A stretch of 64,000 nt of DNA from an uncultured Butyrivibrio sp. (GCF_947169445.1 NZ_CAMVPU010000012.1:1-64000); one strand, 5' to 3'. Positions 14,102 to 22,480 are shown, numbered from the stretch's first letter. Translations and numbers: made by a program. Notes: generated by a model from the letters alone, not told the origin.

Positions 14102-16093
14102 ATGAGAATTGCAATGGCAGGTAATCCCAACAGTGGAAAAACGACCATGTACAACGCTTTGACGGGTAGAAGCGAGAAGATCGGAAACTGGGCTGGAGTT
14201 ACTGTAGACAAAAAAGAAAGTGTTATCAAGAAAAAGTACTACGAAGGTGATAAGGAACTGATCGCAGTTGACCTTCCCGGTGCATATTCAATGTCTCCGT
14301 TTACATCTGAGGAGAGCATCACAAGCGGATATGTTAAGAATGAGCATCCTGATGCTATTATCAATATCGTTGATGCTACTAATCTTAGCAGAAGCCTTTT
14401 CTTTACAACCCAGCTTCTTGAGCTTGGCGTTCCTGTAGTTGTGGCACTTAACAAGAATGATGCCAACGACAAAAAGGGAAATACAATTGATGAAAAGCTT
14501 TTATCAGAGAAGCTTGGCTGTCCTGTTATTAAGACGGTTGCTACTTCAGAGGTTGGACTTAAGGAAGTTGTGAAAGCAGCTGCAGAGCTTGAAGGCAAGG
14601 GACAGAAGGAAGTTTATGTTCAGGGTAATATTGATCTTCATGACAAGGCAGCAGTTGAAGCTGCCGATAGAAAGCGTTTTGAGTTTGTAAACAAGATTGT
14701 AAGCGAAGTTGAGAATCGTAAGGTTCTTACTAAGGATAAGAATATCGGAGACAAAATCGATAACATAGTTACAAATCCTGTACTTGGAATCTTTGTTTTT
14801 GCAGCAGTTATGTGGCTTGTGTTCTATATTTCACAGACAACAGTAGGAACATGGCTCTCTGAACTTCTTGCAGGTTGGATCGATTCCTTCAAGGAAATTG
14901 TTGGAGATGCTATGGCAGATGCTAATCCACTTCTTTATGCGCTTTTGGTTGATGGTATCATTGGCGGCGTTGGCGCTGTGGTAGGATTCCTTCCACTTGT
15001 TATGGTAATGTATTTCCTTATCGCACTTCTTGAGGATTGCGGTTATATGTCAAGAGCTACAGTAGTTCTTGATCCTATTTTCAAGAGAGTTGGTCTTTCA
15101 GGAAAGTCTGTAATTCCTATGATCATCGGTACAGGATGCGGAATCCCCGCTATCATGGCCTGCCGTACGATCAGGAATGAAAGAGAAAGACGTTCAACAG
15201 CTATGCTTGCAACCTTCATGCCTTGCGGTGCTAAGCTTCCTGTTATAGCTCTTTTTGCAGGAGCATTCTTCCCGGAGTCAAGATGGGTTGGATTTGTATG
15301 CTACGTTGTAGGTATTGTACTCATTCTTCTTGGAGCGCTTCTTATCAAGGCCATCACAGGAATGAAGTACAGAAAGAGCTTCTTTATCATTGAGCTTCCT
15401 GAGTACAAGGTTCCCAGTCTTATGTTTGCATTTAAGTCAATGCTTGAAAGAGGTAAGGCTTATATCGTTAAGGCTGGTACAGTTATCCTTGTATGTAACA
15501 CAATTGTTCAGATCATGAGTGCCTTTGACTGGAGCCTTCAGCCTGTTGAAGAGGGCATGGAGAGCACATCAATCCTTGCAGGTATTGCAGGACCATTTGC
15601 TTTTCTTCTTGTTCCTGTTGTTGGTGTTGTCAGCTGGCAGCTTGCTGCAGCAGCTATCACAGGCTTTATTGCCAAGGAAAATGTTGTAGGAACTATTGCT
15701 ACAGTATTTGCTCTTTCTAACCTCATCGATACTGAGGAACTTGAACTTGTTGGTGAAGGCAGCGCAGTTGCAGCTGTTATCGGAATCACTAAGGTTGCAG
15801 CACTTGCATATCTTATGTTCAATTTGTACACACCACCTTGCTTTGCTGCTCTCGGTGCTATGAATTCTGAGATGAAGTCAGCTAAGTGGCTGTGGGGCGC
15901 TATCGGACTCCAGCTTGCAACAGGCTTTACAGTAGGATTCCTTGTATACCAGATTGGTACACTTATCACTACCGGAAGCTTTGGAGTTGGATTCATAGGT
16001 GGACTTGCAGCAATTGTAGTATTTGCTTGTGTTATAGTATACTTGATCCAGAGAAATCAGAAGGCTATGGCACTTGAGTATAAGCTGGATTAA
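14102..16093 (+). CDS. feoB: FeoB, ferrous iron transporter
   Basis: A 663-residue FeoB for GTP-dependent Fe(II) uptake across the cytoplasmic membrane. The N-terminal G domain has G1 GNPNSGKT (7-14), G2 Thr in NWAGVTV (29-35), G3 DLPG (57-60) and G4 NKND (117-120). A helical linker follows. The membrane part has the two Gate regions, with GTGCGIPAIMACRTIRNERERR and MPCGAKLPVIALFAGAFF. About eight or more hydrophobic helices run to the C-terminus. Length is normal. GTAGGAGGA lies upstream. It follows feoA and precedes the small Cys-rich FeoB partner. Confidence 0.97.
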   Translation: MRIAMAGNPNSGKTTMYNALTGRSEKIGNWAGVTVDKKESVIKKKYYEGDKELIAVDLPGAYSMSPFTSEESITSGYVKNEHPDAIINIVDATNLSRSLFFTTQLLELGVPVVVALNKNDANDKKGNTIDEKLLSEKLGCPVIKTVATSEVGLKEVVKAAAELEGKGQKEVYVQGNIDLHDKAAVEAADRKRFEFVNKIVSEVENRKVLTKDKNIGDKIDNIVTNPVLGIFVFAAVMWLVFYISQTTVGTWLSELLAGWIDSFKEIVGDAMADANPLLYALLVDGIIGGVGAVVGFLPLVMVMYFLIALLEDCGYMSRATVVLDPIFKRVGLSGKSVIPMIIGTGCGIPAIMACRTIRNERERRSTAMLATFMPCGAKLPVIALFAGAFFPESRWVGFVCYVVGIVLILLGALLIKAITGMKYRKSFFIIELPEYKVPSLMFAFKSMLERGKAYIVKAGTVILVCNTIVQIMSAFDWSLQPVEEGMESTSILAGIAGPFAFLLVPVVGVVSWQLAAAAITGFIAKENVVGTIATVFALSNLIDTEELELVGEGSAVAAVIGITKVAALAYLMFNLYTPPCFAALGAMNSEMKSAKWLWGAIGLQLATGFTVGFLVYQIGTLITTGSFGVGFIGGLAAIVVFACVIVYLIQRNQKAMALEYKLD

Positions 16094-16179
16094 TTGATTT
16101 ATTAACAGACGTGCAACCACAAAACCGCACTAGATGTGGATTTGCGGAATTTTGATTCAAGATTACTAAGGAAAGAATT

Positions 16180-16323
16180 ATGGCAAATTTTATAGCAGGA
16201 GCTGTGGTTACTCTGCTCCTTGGATTAGCAATTGGATATATTATTAAGGAAAAGAAAAAAGGCACTCATTGTATAGGGTGTCCCATGGCTGGAAATTGCC
16301 ATAAGACAGGATCCTGCAAGTAA
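16180..16323 (+). CDS. FeoB-associated Cys-rich membrane protein
   Basis: A 47-residue protein starting MANFIAGAVVTLLLGLAIGY. One N-terminal membrane helix (about 3-21) is followed by a basic turn, KEKKKG, and a cysteine-rich tail with four Cys: CIGCPMAGNC plus SCK at the end. This is the FeoB-associated Cys-rich family (PF12669-type), found next to feoB in many Firmicutes. It may help Fe(II) delivery or FeoB assembly, but its function is unproven. AAGGAA lies upstream. It ends 10 bases before a strong terminator and closes the feo operon. Confidence 0.9.
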   Translation: MANFIAGAVVTLLLGLAIGYIIKEKKKGTHCIGCPMAGNCHKTGSCK

Positions 16324-16333
16324 TGTAGAAATT

Positions 16334-16370
16334 GGGGCTGGGAGAATATGTTCTTTTAGCCCCTTTTTTT
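16334..16370 (+). terminator. feo operon terminator
   Basis: GGGGCT (16334-16339) pairs with AGCCCC (16358-16363), followed by T7 (16364-16370). Confidence 0.88.
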
Positions 16371-16380
16371 GAAAAGATAG

Positions 16381-16396
16381 GTTAGCTGATGCTAAC
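16381..16396. promoter_or_regulatory. Iron-locus operator 4 upstream of the short fur
   Basis: Perfect 6-4-6 palindrome GTTAGCTGATGCTAAC, with the same half-sites and spacing as operator 1, 42 bases before the ATG. GATAAT at 16400-16405 may be the -10. Confidence 0.6.
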
Positions 16397-16437
16397 TTTG
16401 ATAATAGGTTCGGTATGCATCAACAAAGGGGAAGAAA

Positions 16438-16674
16438 ATGAGCAATGAACAGATAATTGAGGCATTAAAGAAAAAGGGGATGCGTATTACAAAACAAAGG
16501 AAGCTTGTCGCAGGTATTATTGCAGATAATGATGGAGCATCATGTAAGGATATATGCTGCATGGTAAGAAGCAGAGATGATTCAATAGGAGTGGCGACGG
16601 TTTACCGCATGATAAAAGTATTGGAAGATATTGGTGTAGTAGAAAGAATTGATATGATTAAACTGCAGCCATGA
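16438..16674 (+). CDS. Truncated Fur-family protein (DNA-binding domain only)
   Basis: A 78-residue protein with the Fur winged helix: MRITKQRKLVAGIIADNDGASCKDICCMV and DSIGVATVYRMIKVLEDIGVVERI. It stops at IDMIKLQP, where full Fur proteins (about 130-150 aa) continue into the metal-binding dimerisation domain. Neither of the other downstream frames continues the family sequence, so this is a truncation and not a simple frameshift. GGGGAAG precedes the ATG. It may be a pseudogene. Alternatively, under an iron operator, it may be a DNA-binding fragment that competes with other regulators. Dimerisation and metal response should be lost. Confidence 0.8.
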   Translation: MSNEQIIEALKKKGMRITKQRKLVAGIIADNDGASCKDICCMVRSRDDSIGVATVYRMIKVLEDIGVVERIDMIKLQP

Positions 16675-16855
16675 AGTGTAATTTGTCTTTTTATCCTGAA
16701 TATCCGTTGGTAAAAACAGTTATTTACGCAAAAGTGACAAAATAAAAGAGCTGAATTCACCAAAAATAACATATAACCTTGTCTTGTGCTGGAATATAAT
16801 TGGTTTATCAACAAGAAACTTAAGACAATGGTTTTGTTTGAAAGGAGATTAGGGT
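16675..16855 (+). other. Intergenic stretch before the DUF4342 gene
   Basis: No gene or strong hairpin is seen. TATAAT at 16795-16800 is a plausible -10 for the next gene, but no good -35 lies at 17 bases. The segment may include the lost 3' half of fur, though no coding similarity is recognisable. Confidence 0.3.
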
Positions 16856-17245
16856 ATGAATTTCACAATGGAAGCAGTAGAAAAAGTAATGGAGCAGACA
16901 GGTGTTGATTATTACGCTGCAAAGGACGCTCTGATTAAGGCTGATGGAGATGTCGATGCAGCAATCAGACTTATCCGTCCGGAGACCAAGGATATCGGTG
17001 ATGATATCAAGGAAGTGATCGATAAGCTGAAAAAGAAGGTTGAGGAAGGCAACGTCGACCGTGTTCAGATCAAGAAGGGCGACGAAGTAGTATTCAGTGT
17101 TCCTGTAAATGTTGGAATTGTTGGCGGAATCCTCGGATTTGCAGCAGCTCCCTGGGCACTGATTGCAGGATCTGTCGCAGCATTTGGTCTTGGCTGCAGA
17201 CTTGAGGTTGTCAAGAATGACGGATCAACCGACGAGATTAAGTAA
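16856..17245 (+). CDS. UBA-like/DUF4342 protein
   Basis: A 129-residue protein. Residues 1-40 form a UBA-like three-helix unit (MEAVEKVMEQTGVDYYAAKDALIKADGDVDAAIRLI), similar to that of EF-Ts. A charged helix follows, then DUF4342 (about 60-125) with VDRVQIKKGDEVVFSVPVNVGIVGGILG and a hydrophobic AAPWALIAGSVAAFGLGCRLEVV. It may contact the membrane. The function of the family is unknown. GAAAGGAG lies upstream of the ATG. Confidence 0.85.
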   Translation: MNFTMEAVEKVMEQTGVDYYAAKDALIKADGDVDAAIRLIRPETKDIGDDIKEVIDKLKKKVEEGNVDRVQIKKGDEVVFSVPVNVGIVGGILGFAAAPWALIAGSVAAFGLGCRLEVVKNDGSTDEIK

Positions 17246-17265
17246 TGGCGGTTGCTGGAATACCA

Positions 17266-17295
17266 TTAAAAAAGCTCTACATCAAAATGCAGAGC
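17266..17295 (-). terminator. Terminator of tRNA-Ser
   Basis: On the minus strand GCTCTGCA (17295-17288) pairs with TGTAGAGC (with one G-T pair) and is followed by T6 (17273-17268). It sits a few bases past the tRNA 3' end. Confidence 0.75.
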
Positions 17296-17302
17296 GAGAA
17301 AC

Positions 17303-17390
17303 GGAGTTGAGGGGATTTGAACCCCTGCGCCGGACGAGCCGACCTACCGGATTTCGAATCCGGACCCTTCAACCACTTGGGTACAACTCC
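17303..17390 (-). tRNA. tRNA-Ser (anticodon CGA)
   Basis: An 88-base class II tRNA. The acceptor stem GGAGTTG/CAACTCC closes it. The anticodon stem CCGGA/TCCGG holds a loop TTCGAAA with anticodon CGA, reading UCG. A long variable arm of tRNA-Ser type is followed by the T arm with GGTTCAAATCC. No CCA is encoded. Confidence 0.95.
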
Positions 17391-17409
17391 TGGTGGAAAT
17401 GTAATAATG

Positions 17410-17443
17410 AAGCGCTTTGGTTATAGCACCAAAGCGCTTTTTA
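17410..17443. terminator. Strong hairpin terminator right of tRNA-Ser
   Basis: AAGCGCTTTGGT (17410-17421) pairs perfectly with ACCAAAGCGCTT (17428-17439), followed by TTTATTATAC. It insulates the glycan cluster from the iron locus. Confidence 0.8.
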
Positions 17444-17496
17444 TTATACTTTTTTAATGAATCAGAGTCAACTAAAGATGGCGGTTTAGGTTAAAT

Positions 17497-17525
17497 TTGT
17501 GCATGGGTTCGCGAAGTGTTATAAT
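17497..17525 (+). promoter_or_regulatory. Promoter of the surface glycan cluster
   Basis: TTGTGC (17497-17502), 17-base spacer with the palindrome TTCGCGAA, and perfect TATAAT (17520-17525). This gives a leader of about 67 bases before pseC. Confidence 0.65.
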
Positions 17526-17598
17526 ACAAGAGATTATGTTCATTGTGCATCGTAAAATTGCGCATGAGATATCTTTTTTAGTTAGAAAGGCATTATTA

Positions 17599-18801
17599 AT
17601 GGAAAAAGAAAAACTTGCAATCCATGGTGGCAAGCCGGTGAGGGATAGTAAAATCTTTTACGGCAGGCAGTGGATTGATGATGATGATGTATCGGCTGTG
17701 GCTGAGGTTTTGAAGAGTGATTATCTCACCTGTGGTCCTACAGTGACAGCACTTGAGAAGCATTTGTGCGAGGTTACCGGAGCTAAGTATGCGGTGTCAG
17801 TCAGCAACGGAACGGCAGCACTTCACTGTGCATGCATTGCTGCCGGACTTGGAGAAGGGGATGAGGTCATCACAACTTCTCTTACTTTTGCGGCTTCAGC
17901 TAACTGTGCGGTATATGTAGGAGCAACACCGGTTTTTGCTGATGTGGATCCGGAGACATACAATATTGATCCTGACAGCATTGAGGCACATATCACTGAT
18001 AAGACCAAGGCTGTTGTGGCAGTTGATTTCACAGGACAGGCAGTTGAGCATGACAGGATTCGTGCTATATGCGAGAAACATAACCTTATATATATAGTAG
18101 ATGCGGCTCATGCCATTGGAACCAAGTACAAGGGGCAGCCTGAGGGCAGCATTGGAGATATGACCTGCTTTAGTTTCCATCCGGTTAAAACAATTACTTC
18201 CGGTGAGGGCGGCGCTATCACTACCAATGATCCTGAGCTTTATAAAAAGCTCCATCTTGCATCACAGCATGGAATTGTCCGTGATCCTTCCGAGTTTAAG
18301 TTTGGGGAAGGTGAGGGCCCATGGTACTACGAGATGCAGACTCTTGGCTTTAACTACAGAATGACAGATTTCCAGGCAGCTCTTTTGAATAGCCAGCTTA
18401 GGAAACTTCAGAAGTTCTCAGATAGACGCCGTGAGATTGTTAAGAGATACAATGAAGCTTTTGCAGATGTGCCGGAGATCATTGTTCAGAAGGAGATTCC
18501 GGAGTCAGAGACTACGAGACATCTTTATATTATCCAGCTTGATCTGGATAAGCTGACCTGCACGAGAAAAGAGTTTTTTGAGGCTATGAGTGCTGAAAAT
18601 GTTCAGTGTCAGGTGCATTACGTGCCGGTTTACTATTTCCCATTCTACGAGGAGAAGGGATATAAGAGAGGGCTTTGTCCTAATGCAGAGAAGATCTATG
18701 AGGGCATTATGAGTATTCCTCTTTATCCGAAGCTGACTGATGCGGAAGTAGAGGATACCATTAAGGCAGTTAAGAAGATTGTGGACTGGTATCGTAAATA
18801 A
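17599..18801 (+). CDS. pseC: PseC-like UDP-4-amino-4,6-dideoxy-L-AltNAc transaminase
   Basis: A 400-residue DegT/DnrJ/EryC1 PLP aminotransferase. It should aminate the 4-keto sugar made by PseB, the second step to pseudaminic acid. The PLP lysine is K197 in FSFHPVKTITSGEGGA, the PseC-type motif. D168 lies in VDAAHAIG, and SNGTAALH is at 69-76. ATG 17599 is preferred because AGAAAGG lies upstream and the family starts MxxLAIHGGKPV. The longer frame from 17497 begins inside the promoter. pseB follows by 41 bases, the reverse of the usual B-C order. Pairing with pseB and the later pse genes supports this specific role. Confidence 0.9.
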   Translation: MEKEKLAIHGGKPVRDSKIFYGRQWIDDDDVSAVAEVLKSDYLTCGPTVTALEKHLCEVTGAKYAVSVSNGTAALHCACIAAGLGEGDEVITTSLTFAASANCAVYVGATPVFADVDPETYNIDPDSIEAHITDKTKAVVAVDFTGQAVEHDRIRAICEKHNLIYIVDAAHAIGTKYKGQPEGSIGDMTCFSFHPVKTITSGEGGAITTNDPELYKKLHLASQHGIVRDPSEFKFGEGEGPWYYEMQTLGFNYRMTDFQAALLNSQLRKLQKFSDRRREIVKRYNEAFADVPEIIVQKEIPESETTRHLYIIQLDLDKLTCTRKEFFEAMSAENVQCQVHYVPVYYFPFYEEKGYKRGLCPNAEKIYEGIMSIPLYPKLTDAEVEDTIKAVKKIVDWYRK

Positions 18802-18842
18802 GTAATATAGATAATACTATCGAGCAAAAACAAGGAGTAACA

Positions 18843-19853
18843 ATGAATAGTTCAGTAATAGATAACAAGACAATCCTGGTAACAGGAGGAACAGGTTCTT
18901 TTGGCCATTGTTTCACAGAGTACATTTTGAAGAATTACAATCCCAAGAAGATCATCATCTACTCAAGGGATGAGTTCAAGCAGTTCAACATGGCTAATGA
19001 GCAGATTTACAAAGATCACGCTAAGCAGATGCGTTTCTTTATCGGTGACGTAAGAGATGAAGCAAGACTTGAGAGAGCCTGTGAGAATGTTGATTATATC
19101 GTACATGCAGCTGCTCTTAAGCAGGTTCCTGCGTGTGAGTATAATCCTGATGAAGCCATCAAGACTAATATTAACGGCGCTCAGAACGTAATCAACGCAG
19201 CGCTTAAGACAGGAGTTAAGAGGGTTGTAGCTCTTTCAACAGATAAGGCAGTTGATCCGGTTAACCTTTACGGCGCTACCAAGATGGTATCTGACAAGCT
19301 CTTTATCGCAGCTAATGCATATGCCGGTACCAAGGATATCAACTTCTCAATTGTCCGCTATGGAAACGTTGCAGGGAGCAGAGGTTCTATCATTCCTGTA
19401 TTCAAGAGCCTTCTTGATAGGGGAGAAAAAGAGCTTCCTATCACTGATTACCGTATGACTCGTTTTTGGATAAGCCTTCCTGAGGGAGTTGAGCTGGTTC
19501 TCAAGGCACTTGCAGAAGCTAAGGGTGGAGAGACCTTTATCAGTAAGATTCCTTCATTTAATATCAAGGATCTTGCAGAGGCTATGTGTCCTGGCGTTGC
19601 AACCAAGGAAATTGGTATCAGACCAGGCGAGAAGCTTGATGAAGTAATGGTTACCAAAGAGGATGCGCCTAATACTTACGAGTATGATAAGCATTTTATT
19701 GTATATCCACAGGTTTCTTTTTCTCATGAAATAGTTCCTGCTCCGGGCGGAAAGAAGGTTCCGGAAGGATTTTATTACAGCTCAGGCAATAACAGCGAGT
19801 GGATGAGCGTTGAGGATATCAAGAAGAGACTTTGTGAAGCAGTGGAGCACTGA
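18843..19853 (+). CDS. pseB: PseB-like UDP-GlcNAc 4,6-dehydratase (inverting)
   Basis: A 336-residue soluble SDR enzyme. It takes UDP-GlcNAc to the 4-keto-6-deoxy-L-arabino sugar, the first step of pseudaminic acid synthesis. The NADP fold is TGGTGSFG (14-21). Catalytic residues are D134, K135 and Y143-K147 in STDKAVDPVNLYGATK. The Tyr distinguishes it from the membrane PglF type, which has Met there and is also present in this window (54968). FWISLPEGVELV and RPGEKLDEVM are normal. It lies directly after pseC with CAAGGAG upstream. Confidence 0.94.
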   Translation: MNSSVIDNKTILVTGGTGSFGHCFTEYILKNYNPKKIIIYSRDEFKQFNMANEQIYKDHAKQMRFFIGDVRDEARLERACENVDYIVHAAALKQVPACEYNPDEAIKTNINGAQNVINAALKTGVKRVVALSTDKAVDPVNLYGATKMVSDKLFIAANAYAGTKDINFSIVRYGNVAGSRGSIIPVFKSLLDRGEKELPITDYRMTRFWISLPEGVELVLKALAEAKGGETFISKIPSFNIKDLAEAMCPGVATKEIGIRPGEKLDEVMVTKEDAPNTYEYDKHFIVYPQVSFSHEIVPAPGGKKVPEGFYYSSGNNSEWMSVEDIKKRLCEAVEH

Positions 19854-19858
19854 TCCTG

Positions 19859-20683
19859 ATGAAAGCTTGTGTTATGCTGACCTGTTTTAACAGGAAAGAC
19901 AAGACGGTTAATTGCATAAAGAGCCTCGTTGGCAATAACAAAGCTGATTTTGACTTTATTGTGGTGGATGATGGCAGCATGGATGGTACTACTGAAGCTA
20001 TTATCCAGCTAAAGAGTAAGATGAAGTTTGCTGTAGAAATCCTAAGGGGAAATGGGAAGCTTTTTTACTCCGGGGGAATGAAGCTGGCTATGGAAGCGGC
20101 GCAGCATACTCATAAAGCGGATATTTATGTGCTGATAAATGACGATGGTGAATTTGAGCCGGGAATTATCGATGAAATCGGCCAGGAATTGACCAAGGAA
20201 AATGCGGCGAAGAAAGTAATTGTCGGAGCTATGAAGAATTCAGCCGGAGATTGCAGCTACGGCGGAATCAGATACACTAATGGAATTCATTATGTGACGG
20301 TGAAACCTGATGATGAGGACAGGAGCTGCGATACCTTTAATGCCAATTTTGTGGCGATTCCTGCTGAGATATTTTCTGATGTTCCGGTGATGGACGGTGT
20401 TTACAAGCACAGTCTTGGAGATTTTGACTACGGACTTCAGATAAAGAAAAAGGGTTATGCAATTGAGGTATCCGACCACTTTCTGGGTGTCTGTGATAAT
20501 AATTCCAAGGAAGGAACCTGGCTTGATACATCACTTCCGAGATTTAAGCGCTGGTGGCTTAAAGGGCGAGTTAAGGGAGCACCGCTACGTCAGTGGTTCC
20601 ATTTTCTGAATAAGAATTTTGGACTTCACTACGCACTTGTTTATTCTATGTCGCCCTATGTGAGAATTATTTGTGGAAAATAA
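19859..20683 (+). CDS. GT2-family glycosyltransferase
   Basis: A 274-residue GT-A glycosyltransferase. It begins MKACVMLTCFNRKDKTVNCIKSL. VVDDGSMDGT binds the nucleotide, and INDDGEFEPG is the DxD-type metal site. The later region SLGDFDYGLQIKKKGY contains the ED/D-type base region of rhamnosyltransferase-like GT2 enzymes. It starts 5 bases after the pseB stop. Donor and acceptor are unknown. Position next to pseCB does not prove use of a nonulosonate, since those normally need other transferase folds. Confidence 0.85.
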   Translation: MKACVMLTCFNRKDKTVNCIKSLVGNNKADFDFIVVDDGSMDGTTEAIIQLKSKMKFAVEILRGNGKLFYSGGMKLAMEAAQHTHKADIYVLINDDGEFEPGIIDEIGQELTKENAAKKVIVGAMKNSAGDCSYGGIRYTNGIHYVTVKPDDEDRSCDTFNANFVAIPAEIFSDVPVMDGVYKHSLGDFDYGLQIKKKGYAIEVSDHFLGVCDNNSKEGTWLDTSLPRFKRWWLKGRVKGAPLRQWFHFLNKNFGLHYALVYSMSPYVRIICGK

Positions 20684-20816
20684 TGGGACTTTCACGGGCC
20701 TATGTCGTTTACTGCGACATGCCTATTGCTCTATGCATGCCGTGAGAATATGATACGGACTCGAGTGGGGGTGCCTGCTCGAGTTAATTTCGTTTAATTA
20801 GGAAAAGGTGAAAAAT
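20684..20816 (+). other. Structured intergenic segment inside the glycan cluster
   Basis: No gene is seen. ATGTCG/CGACAT (20702-20707/20715-20720) is nested inside TCACGG/CCGTGA (20692-20697/20740-20745). A second hairpin, ACTCGAG/CTCGAGT (20759-20765/20778-20784), follows. The last could end transcription but has only a broken T tract. It may be an internal terminator, attenuator or processing site. Confidence 0.45.
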
Positions 20817-21734
20817 ATGTTGTTTGAAGCTCAGTACACCAGAAAAAAGAAAGAGGACAGACCTGTTGTAGCCATATGCTATGATTTTGATAAGACCTTA
20901 TCTCCTGCGGACATGCAGGCTCAGGGATATATCCAGTCAGTTGGCTATAATGTTGATGATTTCTGGAATGCGTCCAATAAGTTGGCTGCGGACAATGATA
21001 TGGACACTAACCTTGCTTACATGTACAAAATGTTAGATGAAGCAAGGGGAAAGTTTGTTTTTAACAGGAAAGCTCTTGAGGATTACGGTTCCAGGGTTCA
21101 ACTGTTTAAGGGCGTAGAGGATTGGTTTGGCAGGATAAAGAAGTATGCCGATGAAAAGGGTGTTATTGTTGAGCATTACATCATTTCCTCCGGATTAAAA
21201 GAGATGATTGAAGGCACAAGCGTTGCTAAAAGCGGAGCCTTTGAGAGAATATATGCCAGCAGTTTTTATTATGATGACAGAGGCGAGGCTAAGTGGCCTG
21301 CGCAGGTAATAAATTATACCAATAAGACGCAGTTTCTTTTCAGAATTGAAAAGGGTGTTCTGGATAATAATGACCCTGTGGTCAATGACTATTTTCCTGA
21401 GGAAGAGATCAGGGTTCCTTTCAGAAATATGGTATATATCGGGGATTCCGACACGGATGTGCCCTGCATGAGACTTGTTAATGCTTATGGCGGTCACTCA
21501 ATCGGCGTGTACAATGCTGAAACTAATGACAAGGATAAAGTATTTAAGATGATGTATGAGAATCGTATTAAGTACTTTGCGCCGGCTGATTATACGGAGA
21601 ACAGCGAACTGGATAAGCTTGTCAAGACGATCATCGATCGGACTGTGGCCAACGAGAAGCTGGAGAATTTCCACTATCGCAATAAGAAAGAGTATATGAA
21701 GAATACTGTTACAGAAGTTAAAAAGGAGTCATGA
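20817..21734 (+). CDS. HAD-superfamily phosphatase
   Basis: A 305-residue HAD hydrolase. Motif I is YDFDKTLSPADM (nucleophile Asp), motif II IISSGLKEMI, and the late acidic motif YIGDSDTDVPCM. A helical cap lies between I and II. It should remove phosphate from a small metabolite, perhaps a sugar phosphate of this pathway, but the substrate is not readable. ATG 20817 is chosen with AGGAAAAGG at 20799-20807; an upstream GTG at 20808 is too close. Its stop overlaps the next GT2 start (ATGATGG). Confidence 0.85.
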   Translation: MLFEAQYTRKKKEDRPVVAICYDFDKTLSPADMQAQGYIQSVGYNVDDFWNASNKLAADNDMDTNLAYMYKMLDEARGKFVFNRKALEDYGSRVQLFKGVEDWFGRIKKYADEKGVIVEHYIISSGLKEMIEGTSVAKSGAFERIYASSFYYDDRGEAKWPAQVINYTNKTQFLFRIEKGVLDNNDPVVNDYFPEEEIRVPFRNMVYIGDSDTDVPCMRLVNAYGGHSIGVYNAETNDKDKVFKMMYENRIKYFAPADYTENSELDKLVKTIIDRTVANEKLENFHYRNKKEYMKNTVTEVKKES

Positions 21735-22480
21735 TGGTCAGCATTATTGTTCCGGTTTATAACGCGGCCGACTATATAGAAAAGACAATTGAAATGGTCA
21801 GTGCTCAGACCTACAAGGACTGGGAACTGATTCTTGTAGATGATGCTTCCAGTGATGGAAGCGCAGATATTATCGAAGATATAATAAAAAAGCAGGGAAA
21901 ACGGATCCGTCTTATCAGGAAAGCTCACAATGAAGGTGCAGCACAGGCCAGAAACAGTGGTATTGATGCAAGTGCCGGACGCTATATAGCTTTTTTGGAT
22001 GCAGATGATGTATGGATGCCGGAAAAGCTTGAGAAACAGATTAAGTTCATGGAAGAAAATGATGCAGCTTTTTCTTTTCATGCCTATGAATTTGGTGATG
22101 AAAATGCCAATCCTACAGGCAAGGTTGTAAGTGTTCCCAAGACGCTTAATCTCAAGCAGGCTCTGTCCAGAACGATCATTTTCACAACAACTGTTATGTT
22201 TGATACGGAAAAGATTGATATGGAGATAATCCATATGCCTCAGGTGCCAAGTGAGGACACGGCTACCTGGTGGAGGATACTTAAGAGTGGCTACCTGGCA
22301 TACGGCCTTAACGAGAATCTGGCAATTTACAGAAGGCCTTCCAAGTCGCTTTCTTCCAATAAATTTGTGGCACTTTACAGGATATGGTTTTTGTACAGGA
22401 ATATTGCAAACCTTTCGGTGCCGGCGTCCTGCTATTATTTTATAGGATGGGCATTTAGGGCTACATTCAGAAGACTTTAG
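21731..22480 (+). CDS. GT2-family glycosyltransferase
   Basis: A 249-residue GT-A enzyme with classic GT2 motifs: SIIVPVYNAADYIEKTIEMVSAQTY, LVDDASSDGS, ARNSGIDASAGRYIAFLDADDVW. The short C-terminal part (PSEDTATWWRILKSGYLAYG) holds the acceptor-side E/D residues. It overlaps the HAD gene by four bases, so the two are coupled. It is similar in style to WaaV/SpsA-type enzymes. The sugar is unknown. Confidence 0.88.
   Translation: MMVSIIVPVYNAADYIEKTIEMVSAQTYKDWELILVDDASSDGSADIIEDIIKKQGKRIRLIRKAHNEGAAQARNSGIDASAGRYIAFLDADDVWMPEKLEKQIKFMEENDAAFSFHAYEFGDENANPTGKVVSVPKTLNLKQALSRTIIFTTTVMFDTEKIDMEIIHMPQVPSEDTATWWRILKSGYLAYGLNENLAIYRRPSKSLSSNKFVALYRIWFLYRNIANLSVPASCYYFIGWAFRATFRRL

Noticed and set aside
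16675..16740. Frameshifted C-terminal half of fur
   Set aside because: The two other forward frames after 16674 give no Fur-like metal-binding sequence, so truncation rather than a frameshift is reported.
17163..17426. 87-aa ORF across the end of the DUF4342 gene and the tRNA
   Set aside because: It runs through the antisense of tRNA-Ser and two terminators and has no domain; a shadow frame.
20684..20816. Known metabolite riboswitch
   Set aside because: The hairpins do not match any conserved core I recognise; kept only as a structured segment.
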